NCBI GenBank assembly: GCA_024516035.1
Contig: CM044961.1
Location: 16,419,756-16,483,755 of the forward strand
DNA length: 64,000 bases
Source of the DNA: Bactericera cockerelli
Taxonomy: Eukaryota; Arthropoda; Insecta; Hemiptera; Triozidae
Reading direction: 5' to 3'
In this document: in pieces, positions 41,501-56,500 of the stretch
Layout of the letters: each line of letters begins with the position of its first letter
Position numbering within the stretch: position 1 is the stretch's first letter
Translations under genes and position numbers: made by a program
The notes under the pieces: generated by a model
The model's database searches: none
Seen by the model: only the letters and a program-made list of their open reading frames with translations
Told to the model about the DNA's origin: nothing

Positions 41501-44500
41501 CGTTTGTTGTCAATTGTGAGCAATCGCGGCACCCATCGCGCCGATAGTTTTTCTCATGCCCGGCTTATCATGAAGGATTTTAAAAACAGTTCCATATGAA
41601 ATGCCCACACTCTCAGCTACTTCACGCACTTTTGTTCGGCGATCTTTGAGAATCATATCATGCACTTTTTCCACGACTTCCTCGGTAACACACGTCTTCT
41701 GGGCGTCCTGGGCGGTCCTCGTCAAAAATGCTTGTGCGCCCTCGTTTAAATTCATTAAACCAAAAGCGAACAGTGGTCATAAAAGGTGAAGAGCTCCCGT
41801 ACACAGCATCTAACTTTAATTTTATCTCATCACATTTTTTCCCGTCCAAAAAAAGGAATCGAATAACTGCTCGGTACTGTTCTTTTTCCATATCACTCAA
41901 CTATACGCAACACAACAACTTCAAGTGACCGATAAATGAAAACTAAGAGAGTAATCAGTTTCAAACTTTGGATGTGGTCATTTGAGATGTCCTTCCATCA
42001 ACAAGTATCAACAAGTTTCACCAATGATGTAACATGTCCCTAAACACGGGTACTTATTGATCTACCTATGTACAAGAAAACTAGACAGTAGAAAAACAGG
42101 GATGCTTCCCAAATACTTATTTGAAGAAAAAAAAAGCTGGAAACTTTTTGAACCCTTCTGTGCGCCTCAAAGAAGAATGCTGGTGAATGCGACGGATTTT
42201 GACTGTTGGTTATTTTTTTATGGCCCAAAAAACGACCAATTAGATAGATAATTTCTTTTTTCGGTTTTCTTCTTGTAACCTCAAAAATACCTTTGTTATC
42301 CTTCATAAAGCCATTCAAATTGAGCTTCGAATTGCACCACACACAAATCATTTGTGTACATGTTTGTATCCACTACAGTTGCGCAAAATCATCAATTTCA
42401 AGATTTGCTCAGTGGGAACTCGATTGACATGCGAAAGGTCTCGGATTCAATCTCCCGAGCCGACAAAAAAATTGTTTTCAAGATTTGGTTGCATTTGGTT
42501 GTAAGGTATACCATCCGGTGTGCTCGTGTTGACCCAGCACCTAAATGGGAAGTATTGTGTCACTTCTCGCCCATCAGAGAGTAGGCATACTACGAGATGG
42601 GCAGTTGAGCAGGCTACAACACAGGCTACAAGCTTCTACAGTAGCTCCTGTTTCATGGCCACGAAATAAAAACGGCTGAGAAACACTCATCATAAAAAAA
42701 CTGTTTTTGTTCCATTATTATGTAATCAGAGTCTGAAATAAATTGAATGAGGATGAATCCATGCATTGGGTATGAAAATTGATCCGTCGCGGTCGAATCC
42801 CTACGCCACCTGAACTACCAGATAAGCGCCTTAAAGCACTTTGGACCACCAACTATGGTGGTGGAGGTTATTTCCTTACATATACGTATACTTATCAATT
42901 CTGTCGGTTCTCGGGCTTCAAAAATCAAAACTGGTTTTGAACTTCAAATTCAAACCCCGATTCATCGACATACCAAATGAAAACATTGCATCTTCGGGAT
43001 GCCTTATCATGAATCACTCTGTATGTGACAGTTACTACACACCTGTGAATCAAATATTTTGCCATACAACTTCGCTATGATACCTAGGCTTTCAGAGGTG
43101 TAATCATTCTCTAAGATCTAAGTATATTAGTTTTTCAGACTTTATAATTATGTTGTTGCTTTTGAGGTTTAAGATCGCTTTCACCCACCTTGTTTGATCA
43201 TACTGATGATGGGGGTTCTACCCTTCTTTAAGTTTCTGCTAGTTCCTGAAATCTGTAGTTTTCATATTGTTTAAGTACTTCATGAAGAATTGTTTTTACT
43301 ATTATTATAAATGTATTTTCTTTTCTTATTTATTACGAGTATATAACCCCTCTGGAACTCCTAAGTTGGAATTAATAGACGTTTTTGTAATACCTCTGTA
43401 GCGCTAAGTCACGGATTGCGTACTCTGTAAGATAGGGAAAACCGACGCTTAGCAATGACTTGAGTTATAGAATTTGTCTATTAATTTCGCCTTGAATACT
43501 TATATTTTCTTTTCTTTTTCACACTTAAAAATGGTGAACGACTTGAGTTGTAGACTTTTGCAAAGAGTTAGTTCCATTATTTGGTCATTGGTCACCCACA
43601 CTTAGTACACCAAATACTTCCTCAGAGATTCACCACTGAGCAGCCATAAAAAATGTTATTATTATTAAATATTCTTCTTCTGCTGGTCTTGTGATCACTT
43701 TGTCGAATCCCATATTTGTTTTTGGCACGATTGTTGAGTTTCTAGAACTTGGTAACTTCAGCAATTCTTGAATAGGTACATAAATATTGGTAATAGCCAA
43801 TAGGTACTGAAATGTTAAGGATAATCACCATAATAGCTACATACATACATATAATATGGAAAAGGCAATTAGTATTCAACGCTAGTCAAGTCAATATTCA
43901 GTAGGTAACATCATGAGTATACGTAGAGTTAAGACTTGGGTCTGAATAAATTAACAATATCCCATTGTTTGTCAATTAGGTATATGAGGCTTTGCTTTAA
44001 CAAAGGGTAACAATAGTTACCCTTTAAAGTATACTTTAGTCATTTTAGGGCCGACCAATAAAACAAGATTAAATTAATTTAAGATTAGCCAGACCCTTCC
44101 TCAAGTCACAGTTTCAACCAATCATAGTGCACTATTGCCCGAGTTAAGGAATACTGCCCAGTAACCCTATTAGCTTAAATTTAATTCTGTTTTATAAGCT
44201 CTTAGTCCTACTCCAGCAGTATGAATAAAATAAAATATTTAAAAAAAAACCTATTTTTCATTTAAAATAATGGCAATGCAAAATGAAAATTCTTTTTATT
44301 TTTAATTTGGGCTTTAGCGTTAGAAACCAGCTACTCAAATTAAATCAACCCAGTCTCAGTCAAGTCGGGAATAGTCAGCACCACGAGGGTTAGTCTTCAC
44401 TAGACGTTGCTTAACTTCAGTGACATAACAGTCTGTTCAACGTGTCATCGACGCTAGTTAATTAAAACAATTCAATTCTGCAGAAGTTTTACAAATCAGA

Positions 44501-47500
44501 ATTCACAGAATACCTACCCTACCTAGCTTCTTTTCTAGCGTCTCAACCACACCTTCGACCCCATTGCTTGGTCTACCAAGTTGCTTAATAGACTTTTCAC
44601 ACTCATATTTCGGCTTAGTAGAACTCTCCCAAATGAAAAATGGAAGAGAATGCCGAAGGCATTATCACCACCCTTGATCAGGCTTTGTTTATATTTATTT
44701 CACAACTTGTTACCATGTTCATTGTATATATAAAAAAAAAAATGTAAATAAAGCTTGGTCCAATTGTTTATAAAAATAAATAAAATTATAAAACAAATAA
44801 TATTTCTTTCTACAGGCGCTGTTAGAAACCAGCAACATCACCCTGAACGCCAAATACATCAAGCTGGCGGCGGGTTCAGAGCCGGTGCGTGTGACCCGCA
44901 TTAACACTAGCAGGCCTAGGGGTCCTGAAAAGATACCGGTCCACAGCACTACTTTCGACGAGGCCAATGAGCAGCTGGTCATCGTTCTGGACAAGGCGTT
45001 GTCACGCCAGGAGCACTATCTGGTGGAGATAGACTACGCGGGCACACTGGGGGACGACATGACGGGGTTTTATCTGAGTCGCTACACGAACGCGGGGAAA
45101 GAAAAGTGAGTTTTTTTTTTAAAAAAAAAAAGGTAAGTGTGCCCCGGAACCGCTTTCGCATTACTTCAGGGCACTTACCTTTACATCCATGCCATTCCGG
45201 AAACGGAAAATTTCGGTTAGAAATTTCCGCTCCGGCCGGGATTCGAACCCGCAACCTCCGGGTCAGTAACCAATGTGTTACTTGTTTGATTAATTTCACG
45301 TGTGCTATGAACTTACTTCACGTGAACTTACTTTGCGAGAGCAAGGACTCTGGAAGTTCGTGTTGTTGTGGAAAGAGCAAGCAGGCAATGAACATGCTGA
45401 AAACGTTTTGTGCTATCTGGAAACCCAGATTTGAACCCCAACCTTTTGGTTGACAGTCCACCACGCTCACAGAACTGTGTACTGTGGAGATTGTTTCACA
45501 CGAAGGTTTTTCCACTTTTTCCAGGCTCCTAGCGACCACCCAGTTTGAGGCCACCGGAGCGCGCAGAGCCTTTCCCTGTTTTGACGAGCCCCTCTACAAG
45601 ACTCCCTTCACCATCAAAGTCACACGAGACAAAGTTCAGAAGTCCATCTCCAACTTACCGCTGAAAACTACCGTACCCGTGGCAAAGTAAGTCAGTATCC
45701 TTTATTTGAATAAGAAATTCTTGCACTCAGTAAGGTTAGTTAACACGTAATATACAATTAGGTGGTTAACACGTAATATACAAATAGGTGGTTAACACAT
45801 AATATACAAATAGGTGGTTAACACATAATATACAAATAGGTGGTTGAGTTGGTCGAGTGGTGAAAGCGCTAATCTGTGGTAATCCAAGAAGCTTGGGGAT
45901 CCGTCCTTTTGGATCTCACCAAATGACCAAATACTGCATAAATCCTCATTTATTTTAAAATGTACTAGCACCTATTTTTTTATTGGCTCTATCGAAAGAG
46001 TTCATCGTAAGGATTTTTTTTCCGAGCCCAGAACTTTTTAATTTTTACGTCAGACAGTAATTTTTTTAAATTTTATTCAGACGCTTGTCACTTGTTCCCG
46101 CACATCCCGCCCTCAGAACCGTTTAGTACCGTAAGGTCTTGGGAGCTTTTTGTAATTTTCATGGCGGAATTGTCTTTTTCTGGTGTATTTTACTTCCGAG
46201 AAATTTCTAATATTAGAAATCGGAAGTATTGTGTTCGTTTAAAAAAAAAAAAATATTTTTTTGCTCCGATTTCAATTTTTTTCATATTTCTGGACGTTTC
46301 ATAACCTCCTGAGCAAATTTGGTTTTGTGTCCGTCTGTCGGTCTGTTAAAACGATTCCTTGTAACGCGCAAATCTCGGAAACTACTCGACTGATTTTGAT
46401 GAAATTTTGCTCACATCTAGGAGACAATGGAGACATTCTGTAGATGGTCCCATTTTAAATTCATTGAATTCGTACTAGCGGTTCTTGGTGAAAAAGACCA
46501 TGCGCCTGACCACTAACTTTTTACTTAAACGCGTATATCTCGTGAACGGTACACCCGATTTTAATGAAATTTTGTATGGTTATGCATATTACTATTTTAC
46601 ATAGGCCTTTTATATTTATTTTTTAGTTAATTATAATTTGACTCTGATATTTAAGAAAATCCGAAATTTTGGACAAAAAAGTCAAAAAATAAGAACCCTA
46701 CTTGCCGATACAGAATTTTTTGTAAAATCTAGAATGTAGAAAAAACAATATTCTACCATATAAAACAAACTTGAAGAAAATCGGTTCAGTCGTTTTGGAG
46801 ATACAAGTAAATTTGTATAAAATCTCAAAATTGGCACGTGTTTACAATGTGAAACAATCACGAGGAAGTATTGTGTCCAGAATTGGCAGTGTTTCTTTCA
46901 GATTCAGTCACTTGTTAAATGAAAAGATACTTATCTAATACAAACTCATTATTACTGAATCGAACCTTCTCATCCATTTTTTTCTTTCTTTCTTTTTTCT
47001 TTTGACTCTTCCAATTTTCTTTTTCCTTTTTTAATGATCCTTCACCCTTCTTCTCCATAATTTTCAGCTCCACCAAAGAGACCGACACATTCAAGGAGTC
47101 CCCAAGAATGCCTACCTATTTGGTCGCTTTCGCCGTCTTCGAGTTCGATTCCATCAGCAACCAGAACCAGACATTCCGGGTTTGGGGTCGCGAAGACGTC
47201 ATAAAGAAACAGGTAAAATGAATCTCATTGACTTTTGTTGAGATTACATGGTAACGCATTGACTTTTGTTAAGATTACTTGGTAACTCATTGACTTTTGT
47301 TGAGATTACTTGGTAACTTACATGATGTGCTAAGAGTGTAAAGAGTTTTTCAAAACGTCTCCGGTTCTTATGTCGCAAAATTTCACCCTGGTCCCACGGT
47401 TCTTTCAAAATGGCAACACTAAGAATAATTTTTTTAAACCAAAATATAAAACATGTTTATATTTCAAATATATCCCAAAATCAAGTCCCTCAAGACGGGC

Positions 47501-50500
47501 TATAGTATGCGCTGTAATTTGTTTTTTTTTTTTCTCGGTTTAACGGGGCTTTAACAAGGCGATAAGCCTGTCGTTCACGGCGGATGTAATTTGTTGAAAC
47601 TCCAACTAATGCTCGGTTCTACGAATCTTGAAAAACACGAAACCGGGGATTGAGAACGTTTGAAACTAAGAGCCCGTTCACACCGACTAAAAACAGTTTT
47701 TTTACTGGGACAGTAATTTTACTGGTCCAGTATTTTTACTGAGTGGCGCATACATTTAAATGAGAGCGTTCACATCGGCAACGTTTTACTGTTAACAGTA
47801 AAAAAACTGGATCGACAGATTTTTACATCAGATTTTGCCACTAGAAACGGAAACAGTAGAAAAACTGGCCCAGTAAAAAAAACTGTTTCTACATCCAGTC
47901 GCTTGTACAATCAAATGGAGATGTTCACACTGCAGTCGGCACAGTTTTTATTGTTTCTGAAACCTATTATAATATCGTATTTTTCGAATGAAAATTAATT
48001 CGTGTCTATTTGTGAGGCGCTAGAATGGAAATCGGGGCGAGCAAATGACTTTTTGGTGGCGATCTGGTTCAAACTAGGTTCTATAGATAGGTATGACTTG
48101 CTGCTATCTAGGGTTAGTGTTAGGGCCTTTCGTCACCTACTAGGGCCGAATTAGGGCCAAATAAGGGCCTTTTTGGAAAATCATAAATTCGGCTCTAGCG
48201 CCTCACTTAATTATTAAATTAAATTTAGAAATGCTCCTTTTTGATACCTTTGTGCACTATGGGATGATTCCACCATCTTCTCTTATTCCTTCGTTGTCGT
48301 TGCCGGTACCAGTACAAAAGCATTAATGTATTCACATCCATCACGTTCAAAGGCTTTATCACGAATGAACATAAAGAAAAGCATGGAAAAGTAGGACCAG
48401 TAAAAATACTGTTTGTAGCCTGTGTGAACGCACTCTGAGAAACAGTTTTTTTACTGGACACAGTAAAAAAACTGTTCCAGTAAAAACTGTTTTGGTGTGA
48501 ACGGGCTCTAACGTTCCCAATCCCCGGTTTCGTGTTTTTCAAGATTCGTAGAACCGAGCATTAACGGAGTATCTGGTTTATCTTAAATTTGGTCCTATGT
48601 TATAATTCGGACCTTAGTAGAGAGTACAGGAGAGGGTTGTATCGAAAAAAATAGACATGATACGAGCATATATTTTGTATTAGATATATAAAAAAAAATA
48701 GACATACGAGTACTATACTCAGTACTCGTAATATTCACAGGGCCAGTACATTTTCGAGAAGGGCCAGAAGATCCTATCGGCCCTCAGCGACTACATGGGG
48801 ATCAACTACTACTCTGTGATGCCCAAGATGGACCTTGTTGCCGTGCCTGATTTTGACGCAGGGGCCATGGAGAATTGGGGGATGAATACGTACAGGTAAA
48901 AATCCTTTTATTCAACACTTTGTTCCAGTAAAATTATAAATAAAAAAAATGTATTTCTTGCAGCAGTAAAATGTCCATGTAATTCCTGTATTGGTATAGT
49001 AAGGTAGATACATAATTTTATAATAATACGTAGGTACTTACACTTACATTATCCTAACCTAATCTTAAATTTACCTTAGTATTGTAGGTATATGGGTATA
49101 GGTACACATGGGTATAGGTACTTACCTACATATTGCACACTGCATGTTGCATACCTACATAGTCTGACCTCAGTAGATTTATCAATAAGGCAGGTGACTT
49201 GTATCCTGGAGGGTGGTAGTTCGAATCCCCAGTTTATCAAATATTTAGTAAAGCGAATATGAGTATTTTACTGTAGGTATGACTGTATTGCAAAGGCACT
49301 CTTGAGTATTTCTTGTATGAGGGCGGACTAACAGCTAATAGTAAGTAATTAATTTATTGATAGACAATATTGTCCTAATTTAGAACAAAGTAAGGTCTTT
49401 TCTCAGCCAACGTCGATGGAACGTTAAATGCACCAGTTCTCGTAAGATCACCATAGTTAATCAACGTCGAGTGAGGTGAAGACTTCGTGATGCTGGCATT
49501 CCGACCCAACCCAGGCTGGATGAGGTTAATGTGGCTAGCAGGTTTGTGAGTTTCCTGCAAATGGAGGGTAACACCACCGTCGTTTTATAACCATGCAGTT
49601 GAAAGTGACTTTAAACCCAAAATCAAAGAAAGGTCTGTTCTAGTAAAATGATTGAAAATTGGAAATCATACTTGAGATATTCTGAATATGGAATAATATT
49701 CTGTTCATTAAATACGGCTGTAAGACTCTCAAATAGATCATATTATAGGTAGTTATTTAGTGTTCTAGCGAGGTGCAATTAGTAAAATTAGTTTAATTAT
49801 TTGTATAAATGTGGTCATTTAGAGTAGGTTTCTACTGACTTAGATTAGTCCGGACTAGTGCAAGCAATATTTCAAACTTCTATTTAGAACAAGAAGATTA
49901 AAGTAGCCCGTCACTTCTATTAGTCCAATTGTTCCGTTCGATAGTTGAGACGAACCAAATCCGTTCTAGTCCACTGATGTTACACAGACCTCTGTCGATC
50001 AATCTGGTCGCGAACTGAAAAATGGCTGAAACTTTAGGCTTTGGGGACTTCAAAACGTGCTTTGGCATAGAAAACTAACTATCGAATTTTTTGGATGATT
50101 AGGTAATTACTTTCCTTTCTTATCCTAATAGGTACTTATACTTACATAGGTAGTACAATTGTTCTCAGAGATTATCTCGCATCTAACTGTTCAACCTTTC
50201 AGTAGGAATTATTTAATTAACCGTTAGTTCAATCATAATTTTATTATGATTATCCATGAGACAGCGTTTAAACTGATTGAGTGTAACCTTACGGTCTAAT
50301 CATGAGAGGGAAACTTTTTAACATCAAATTGATTAGATTCGTATTACGTTCTATGCCTCAAAATGTTTCCCGCTGATTTATCTAATTGTTTTGAAGTGTA
50401 ACTTTCCAATGAGATACACAAGAAAGATCGACCGAATATTATTACTATGATTTTTTCATCTAATTAGGTACGTATTCATTAAAATGTCGGCTTCTTGTAT

Positions 50501-53500
50501 CAAGTCAATTTTTTGTGATTTTTAAAATTATTTTTACAAAAGTAAGTACCTAGGTATGTAGCTAAATTTTATCTCACAAACTTATTAAGACTCAAAACAA
50601 ATTTATTTACAATAATAAATAAATAATATACTGGTATACAGACACTACAAACAGGGTGTCTCAAAAAGTCCCTGATGGACACACGAAGAGATGAGAAATG
50701 ATTCCTGAGACCATTTCACGAAATTCTTGGAATAGACTTGTGTATTAGAGGTACCACAGCATTACCGCAACTTGTCAATTATTTAAAATGAAATGAAAAA
50801 CCACCATTATCTCGTAGATAATATTAACTTGTAGATATAGAAATGTAGGTAAGCAGTGTAGCAGTTATAAATCTATTACATAAGAGATTTTAATAACCAC
50901 AGCTAAAAGCAACTGTGGAACACCTAGGTACTACCACAGAAGTTATTACATTTACATAAGTAATCTAGATAAGGAATTAAGGATCAGACAATTTTTGTAA
51001 ACACTTAGGTAATGTGTAGGTAGATGTAATTACTTAATTATAGTAATCGCTCTTCTAAAATTACTCAGAGTAAGTATATTAATAATTGTTATTGGGTAAA
51101 TGGAATAAGTAGGTATATTACTGAAAATCTATTTAGAATTTTCTTAATATTCTGGATAGAACGCAATAATACGAAGATATTTTAAAAAATAATGTTTTGT
51201 TAAATAAATGTTCCTGTTACGTATCAAATTCACAGGCTATTTTTTAGAGTCTGAATTCTTATGTACCTACCTTATGATAGGTACGTGAATTTTTTCCTTT
51301 ACATCATTTTTTTTTTTTTAATTGGTGCCCGTTTTCTTATATTTTCACCCACAGCTACACTATGGTTTAATATTTCACGTGCTTTTGTCTTTCTTTCCTC
51401 GACCTCATCCATCTTCCCTTAGTGAGAACATCATCTTCCTCCCAGAAGAGACTCCCACCAGGGTGCTGTACACAGGTCTTGGCTTGGTCAGCCACGTCTT
51501 CAGCCATGCCTGGTTTGGCTCGATAGCCACTGCAAGTCACTGGGGCTATGCCTGGCTCAATGAGGCCTTTGGGCGATACTATGAATATTTTGGTCTTGAT
51601 TTGGTAAAGAGAATTTCCCTATGTTTTTCTTGATTTTTGTGTTCTTTTGATAGTTTCATTTATTTCAATTTCGTGTCTTTTTAATTTGCTTCTTTTTACT
51701 TACTACCTATTACCTATTCAATGTTTGCCATGGTATTTTAGTTTGCCATTGCACGTTGTTTTCATGTTGGCACATTCGTATGAATAGAGTAGTTTTTATG
51801 TAGACACTTAAATATTAAATTTTAATTTGTTCTTGTTTATTAGTCATTTTATTTTGAATAACTCTCTGATAGCTTCTGAATGTTCCTGTAAGCTTCTGTG
51901 AATGTGCCTGAAGATTATTTCAAGTAATAAGTATGTAACTAGGTAGTATCTAACATTATCTACTTGTATTTTCAGCATGTTGTCATCTTTTGAGTTGTCT
52001 AAGCATGGTTGTAGCTTCTCAATAGAGATTTAGTTTATTTGTTTCAGTTGTAACTGTTTTTCTACTATTAATTAATTTTAGCTCTTCGTGTATCGATTTA
52101 TCTTTTATATGAATTCGCATGTGTGGTTTTACGAACTTTATTATTTTTCGATATATCACGTTCCAAAGGTCTCATAGCTACAATAAAAACAAGTATAGGT
52201 GCACCAAAGAAGAAGTATGTAATAGGTACTACACAACCAATGAAATACAAGAAAATACAGGTAAGGATTCTCTCATTTAATGGAACGATAACTCATATGG
52301 CATCATTATTCAACTGCGGGTATTTACTTGTAATTATACTTAATTACTTATCCCTGTCTGTTTTATTTAATCCAGATTATTGCTCTCTCAGGTAACTCTT
52401 GTTTTGTATTCTCTGTTCTTCTGTGTTATTTTATCTTCTAACAACTGAAATGTATACTTCTTCATCTCTATCTTCGTTTCTCCTTCTCTTTATTTTTTAT
52501 TAATCTTACCTTAATTATATTTCCGACATGTTTTCCGCATCTTTCTCTAACATCTCTCGTCACCGGTTTCCATCTCATCAGGGAGAGGTTCCTGCTCCTC
52601 TCGTCCTCTCTCTCCAGCACGTACGCCTTCCTGCGTGCCACGAGCGTGGTCACGCATGAGTTCACGCACCAGTGGTTTGGCGATCTAGTCACGCCTGCGC
52701 ACTGGGACTTCACCTGGCTGAACGAAGCTTTCGCGCGCAATTTCGAATATTTCGGAACCGCGCTGGTAAGAACGATTTCTGCCTCATGGATGAACCTGTT
52801 GGTCTGTTTGAACAATTATACAGTGGAATTGGTGGAAGCTGCTATGATGTGCTAAGCGAGTTGGCTTATTGAAAAAAAAGGAGACTATCAACCATGTTTT
52901 TACTAGGAAATAATTGAAGTCTTTCATAAGCATCAAAGAATGATTCTTGAAGTTATACTAAAGCACGTGCTTTAGTATAACTTCAAGAATTATACTATTT
53001 TGCTTATGAATATGTCTGATAGGGTGATGTGGGACGCTTTATGTCCAGTCCTAAGTGCTTTTGTGATTGCCCGTGACTTGTTGTCTTGTTGGGGAATCTT
53101 CCTCATGGCGAACTCAAGCTGAAAGTTTTGAACATATTTAAACTACTTGTAAAAAATATTTATACCTAATTTTTTATTACAAATCTTTTGTTTTTCAGCA
53201 AACAAGACAGTAATAGCCACTTTGTTGCAATTATGAAATATTATTATGTTCTTAGTTTGGATATTTGTCTTGCTCTACTTCTATTCCTAAATCACCTTAT
53301 TTACCCCCTCGTTTTTCCGATTTCTTCCCTGACCTTGAACAACTCAAGTGACATCATCATCAGCAAGACTTAACTCGAAGTAATAATCTGAAGGAGTGGT
53401 TCTTATGTTGGAAGGCCGACTTGATACGTTAGGAAATAAGAAATTGCTACCATTCAGACAGGAGTATGAAAACTTGATAAAGAAATTTGAAATTTACATT

Positions 53501-56500
53501 ATTGAATAGCACAGAGTTGCAGACTTTGTGTGAATTTTTCACTTTATCCTTGTCTTTCAATGTTTGAATCGAATGTTGTGCAACAATACTTTTTTTGACA
53601 CATTGTCCTCTAAGGTATAAATTATTTCCAGTAGGTATGGATCAAGGAATAGGTACTTCCACCAAATCAATTTATCCGGAGGTGGTACCTAAATAATTCA
53701 GGTTTCAGAGTGGTTTGTCTGCAGAGTTAGTCATATGAAGAAGTGGTATGGATAGGAATATCGTGTCAAACATTGCCGCATTTGGGACGTTATATCTTGG
53801 ACTGTTTGGACAACAAACTATTGTGTAATATACACTGAGCATCAAAATTAGAGGAACGCTAAAATGATCTTGAATATTTTCGAGGCGGATTTACTTAGGA
53901 ACCTAGTTTCTTTTCAGGTTAACTAGAAATATAAATGCTAACAAGGAACAAGACAAAAAATTCATAAACATAACAAGAGAGGATTCATTTATTGGTACAT
54001 TTAGAGCAATCTCAAAAAAACTGCCTAAAATGAAGATTAAAAAAATGCTTAATTTAGGAAATATTCAATTTTTCTTACATTTTTGCTACTTAAATGACTG
54101 TATTGCCCCCCGCAGCATTATGTAGGGCCGTTAATCTCCTTGGCATACTTCGGACAAGCTTATCAATTAAGCTTGGCTCATCCGGTCCCATTTTTCGACC
54201 ACGGCCCTTTTGAGCTCCGCCAGAGTATTCGGTTGGTTTGTTCTTGCTCGAATCATTTTCTTTAGATAGTCCCATACACGCTCAATGAGATTCATGTCTG
54301 GTGAGCGAGGTGGATGCTCCAGAACTTCTAATCCAGCCTCCTCAAGGAAACGGGATACTAAAGCTGCCGTATGTGGTCGAGCGTTGTCATGCGTGAGGGT
54401 GAAGCCATCTCCAATGAATGACATGAACGGGAGCACAAAATCTTGCAAAATCTCCGACACGTATCGTTGAGAGGTCAGGGCGCCCTCTCTATGATATACA
54501 GCGTGTTACGGCCTCCTAGAGTAATGCCCCCCATACCATGATTGAGCCGCCACCATGTTGCTCCGTTCCTACCATGTTACACTGCGCGTACCTCTCATTA
54601 GGCTTTCTCAGGGCTCTGACCCTCTTGTCATCAGACTTAAGAGCCAACCTACACTCATCTGTAAACAATACTTTGCTCCACTGACGGACTGACCACCTTC
54701 TGTAGTTCTGGACATATGCGCGCCTCTTCACTTTGTGCTGAAAACTGAGAAGTGGGGTCCGCTTGGCTCGGTGACACCTTATAGTGTGCTTGTGGAGTCT
54801 TATTGACACAGTAGCAGTGGAAACCCTAACACCCCGGGTGCGTTGGACCTCCGCACGCACCCTTGTTGTGCCTTGGAACCGATTTCTCAGAGCCGTGAGG
54901 ACCATGAAGCGGTCGTCGCGTGCTCTTCTGGAGCGTTTTCGACCTTACCCGCGTCTTCTTTTCTACTGACCAGTCTCCCTGTAACGTTTCACCACACGAA
55001 GAACCACGGATTTTGAGACACCGAGAGAATTTCCCACTCTGGCACAACTCCAGCCCGCGCCAGTCAATGCCACTGCTCTTGACACTTCCACTCCTCTAAG
55101 ATCATTCATTGTTAATGAAAAACGATAATTAAACTTCTTAACAACTCAATAAAATAGAGAAACGTAATCACATTGACCCCAGGTAACGGAATTATGGATT
55201 TTCAATAAATGACCCCAACACATGAAGTTCCTTAAAAGTGTACATTTTCGAGGTACCTATAGTAAACTATTGTTTACTATCTACGAGCTTGATAATTGTG
55301 TATCTTTCTCCTCATTAGCGATAGTCAATCATATTTGTCAAAATTATTGATCAAGAAGAGGTTCCCAAAAGGAAGACAGTCCTTAAAATTAGAGATCATT
55401 TTAGCGTTCCTCTAATTTTGACGCTCAGTGTATGTATCATATCAGTGTTTCTCACCAGCATCAGGGTTAGGTGGTAGAAAATGCTTTCAGCATTAACCTT
55501 GTAGTTAACTTCCATTTATTATCCATCTGATTTCGGAATATAATCTGGTTTATGTGTATTGTGGTTTTTATAATACATTCTGTATTACAGTGTACATTAT
55601 ATCTGCTGGTGGGTGCCTCTTTGCGATCACTTTCCAACTTGAACAGGTCGATGCGTCTAATGAATTGCATGAGAACAAGTAGGTACAATGGTACATACAT
55701 ATTTACTTGTCCATTTTGATTTACCTTACTATGACAATTTAGTCCATTGACTGTAATGAGAGTCATTATTACTGTAATGAGTACTCTGAGCAACTTTACT
55801 TCCGTTGAGACTTGTCGTCTTGTATCTATAATATTTCTGTACCTATGTATGTATATCTCGGTGAGAATCTTTGCGAATAGTATTCTGTTGTTATGAAACC
55901 AGCTCATGTGCGGTATTTCCTCAAGCACGATGATTAGAAGTGTACCATTATTGCAATCATGAGAACTGTGGATTTTCTGTGGTCTACAAAAAATCGTACC
56001 TATTAAATAGTTGTCTTGGACACTTTTTATAAGATAAAATAATATATTATCTGTAGTATCCATCTTAGGTATATTGTTTTAATGGTAAGAATTATATTAT
56101 TATTACCAATAAATAGTACCTATCAAACATTTGAATACAGTGTATTACCTACTACATGTAACCCGTTGAAGTAATACAAAAGAACTGCGTGCGTAGGCCG
56201 CAATTAGGCCCATTATGAATTCAACAAACAAATAATATTCACAATGATTTTTGTATGTTTTTTTTATTGAGAAAGGTCTACTTTTTCTTATATGTATATT
56301 TAAATATTCTTTCTTTCTTTTAGTATTTCTTTCCCTTGTTTTTTCCTTTTTTCAGTCCTTCTTCCTTGCCCCTTCATTTTATATCATTAAAGTTTTACAC
56401 TCAAATATCCATGTATTTATGTTCAAGCAAAAAACCTGAACCAGTGAAGAAACATTGAAGTCATTCTCTAACCAAGCACTTCTAGACTCCTAATTTTCCA

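Noticed and set aside
48225..48542. 105-codon minus-strand frame
   Set aside because: Falls inside the foldback element's arm and sub-terminal repeats; no recognised protein.
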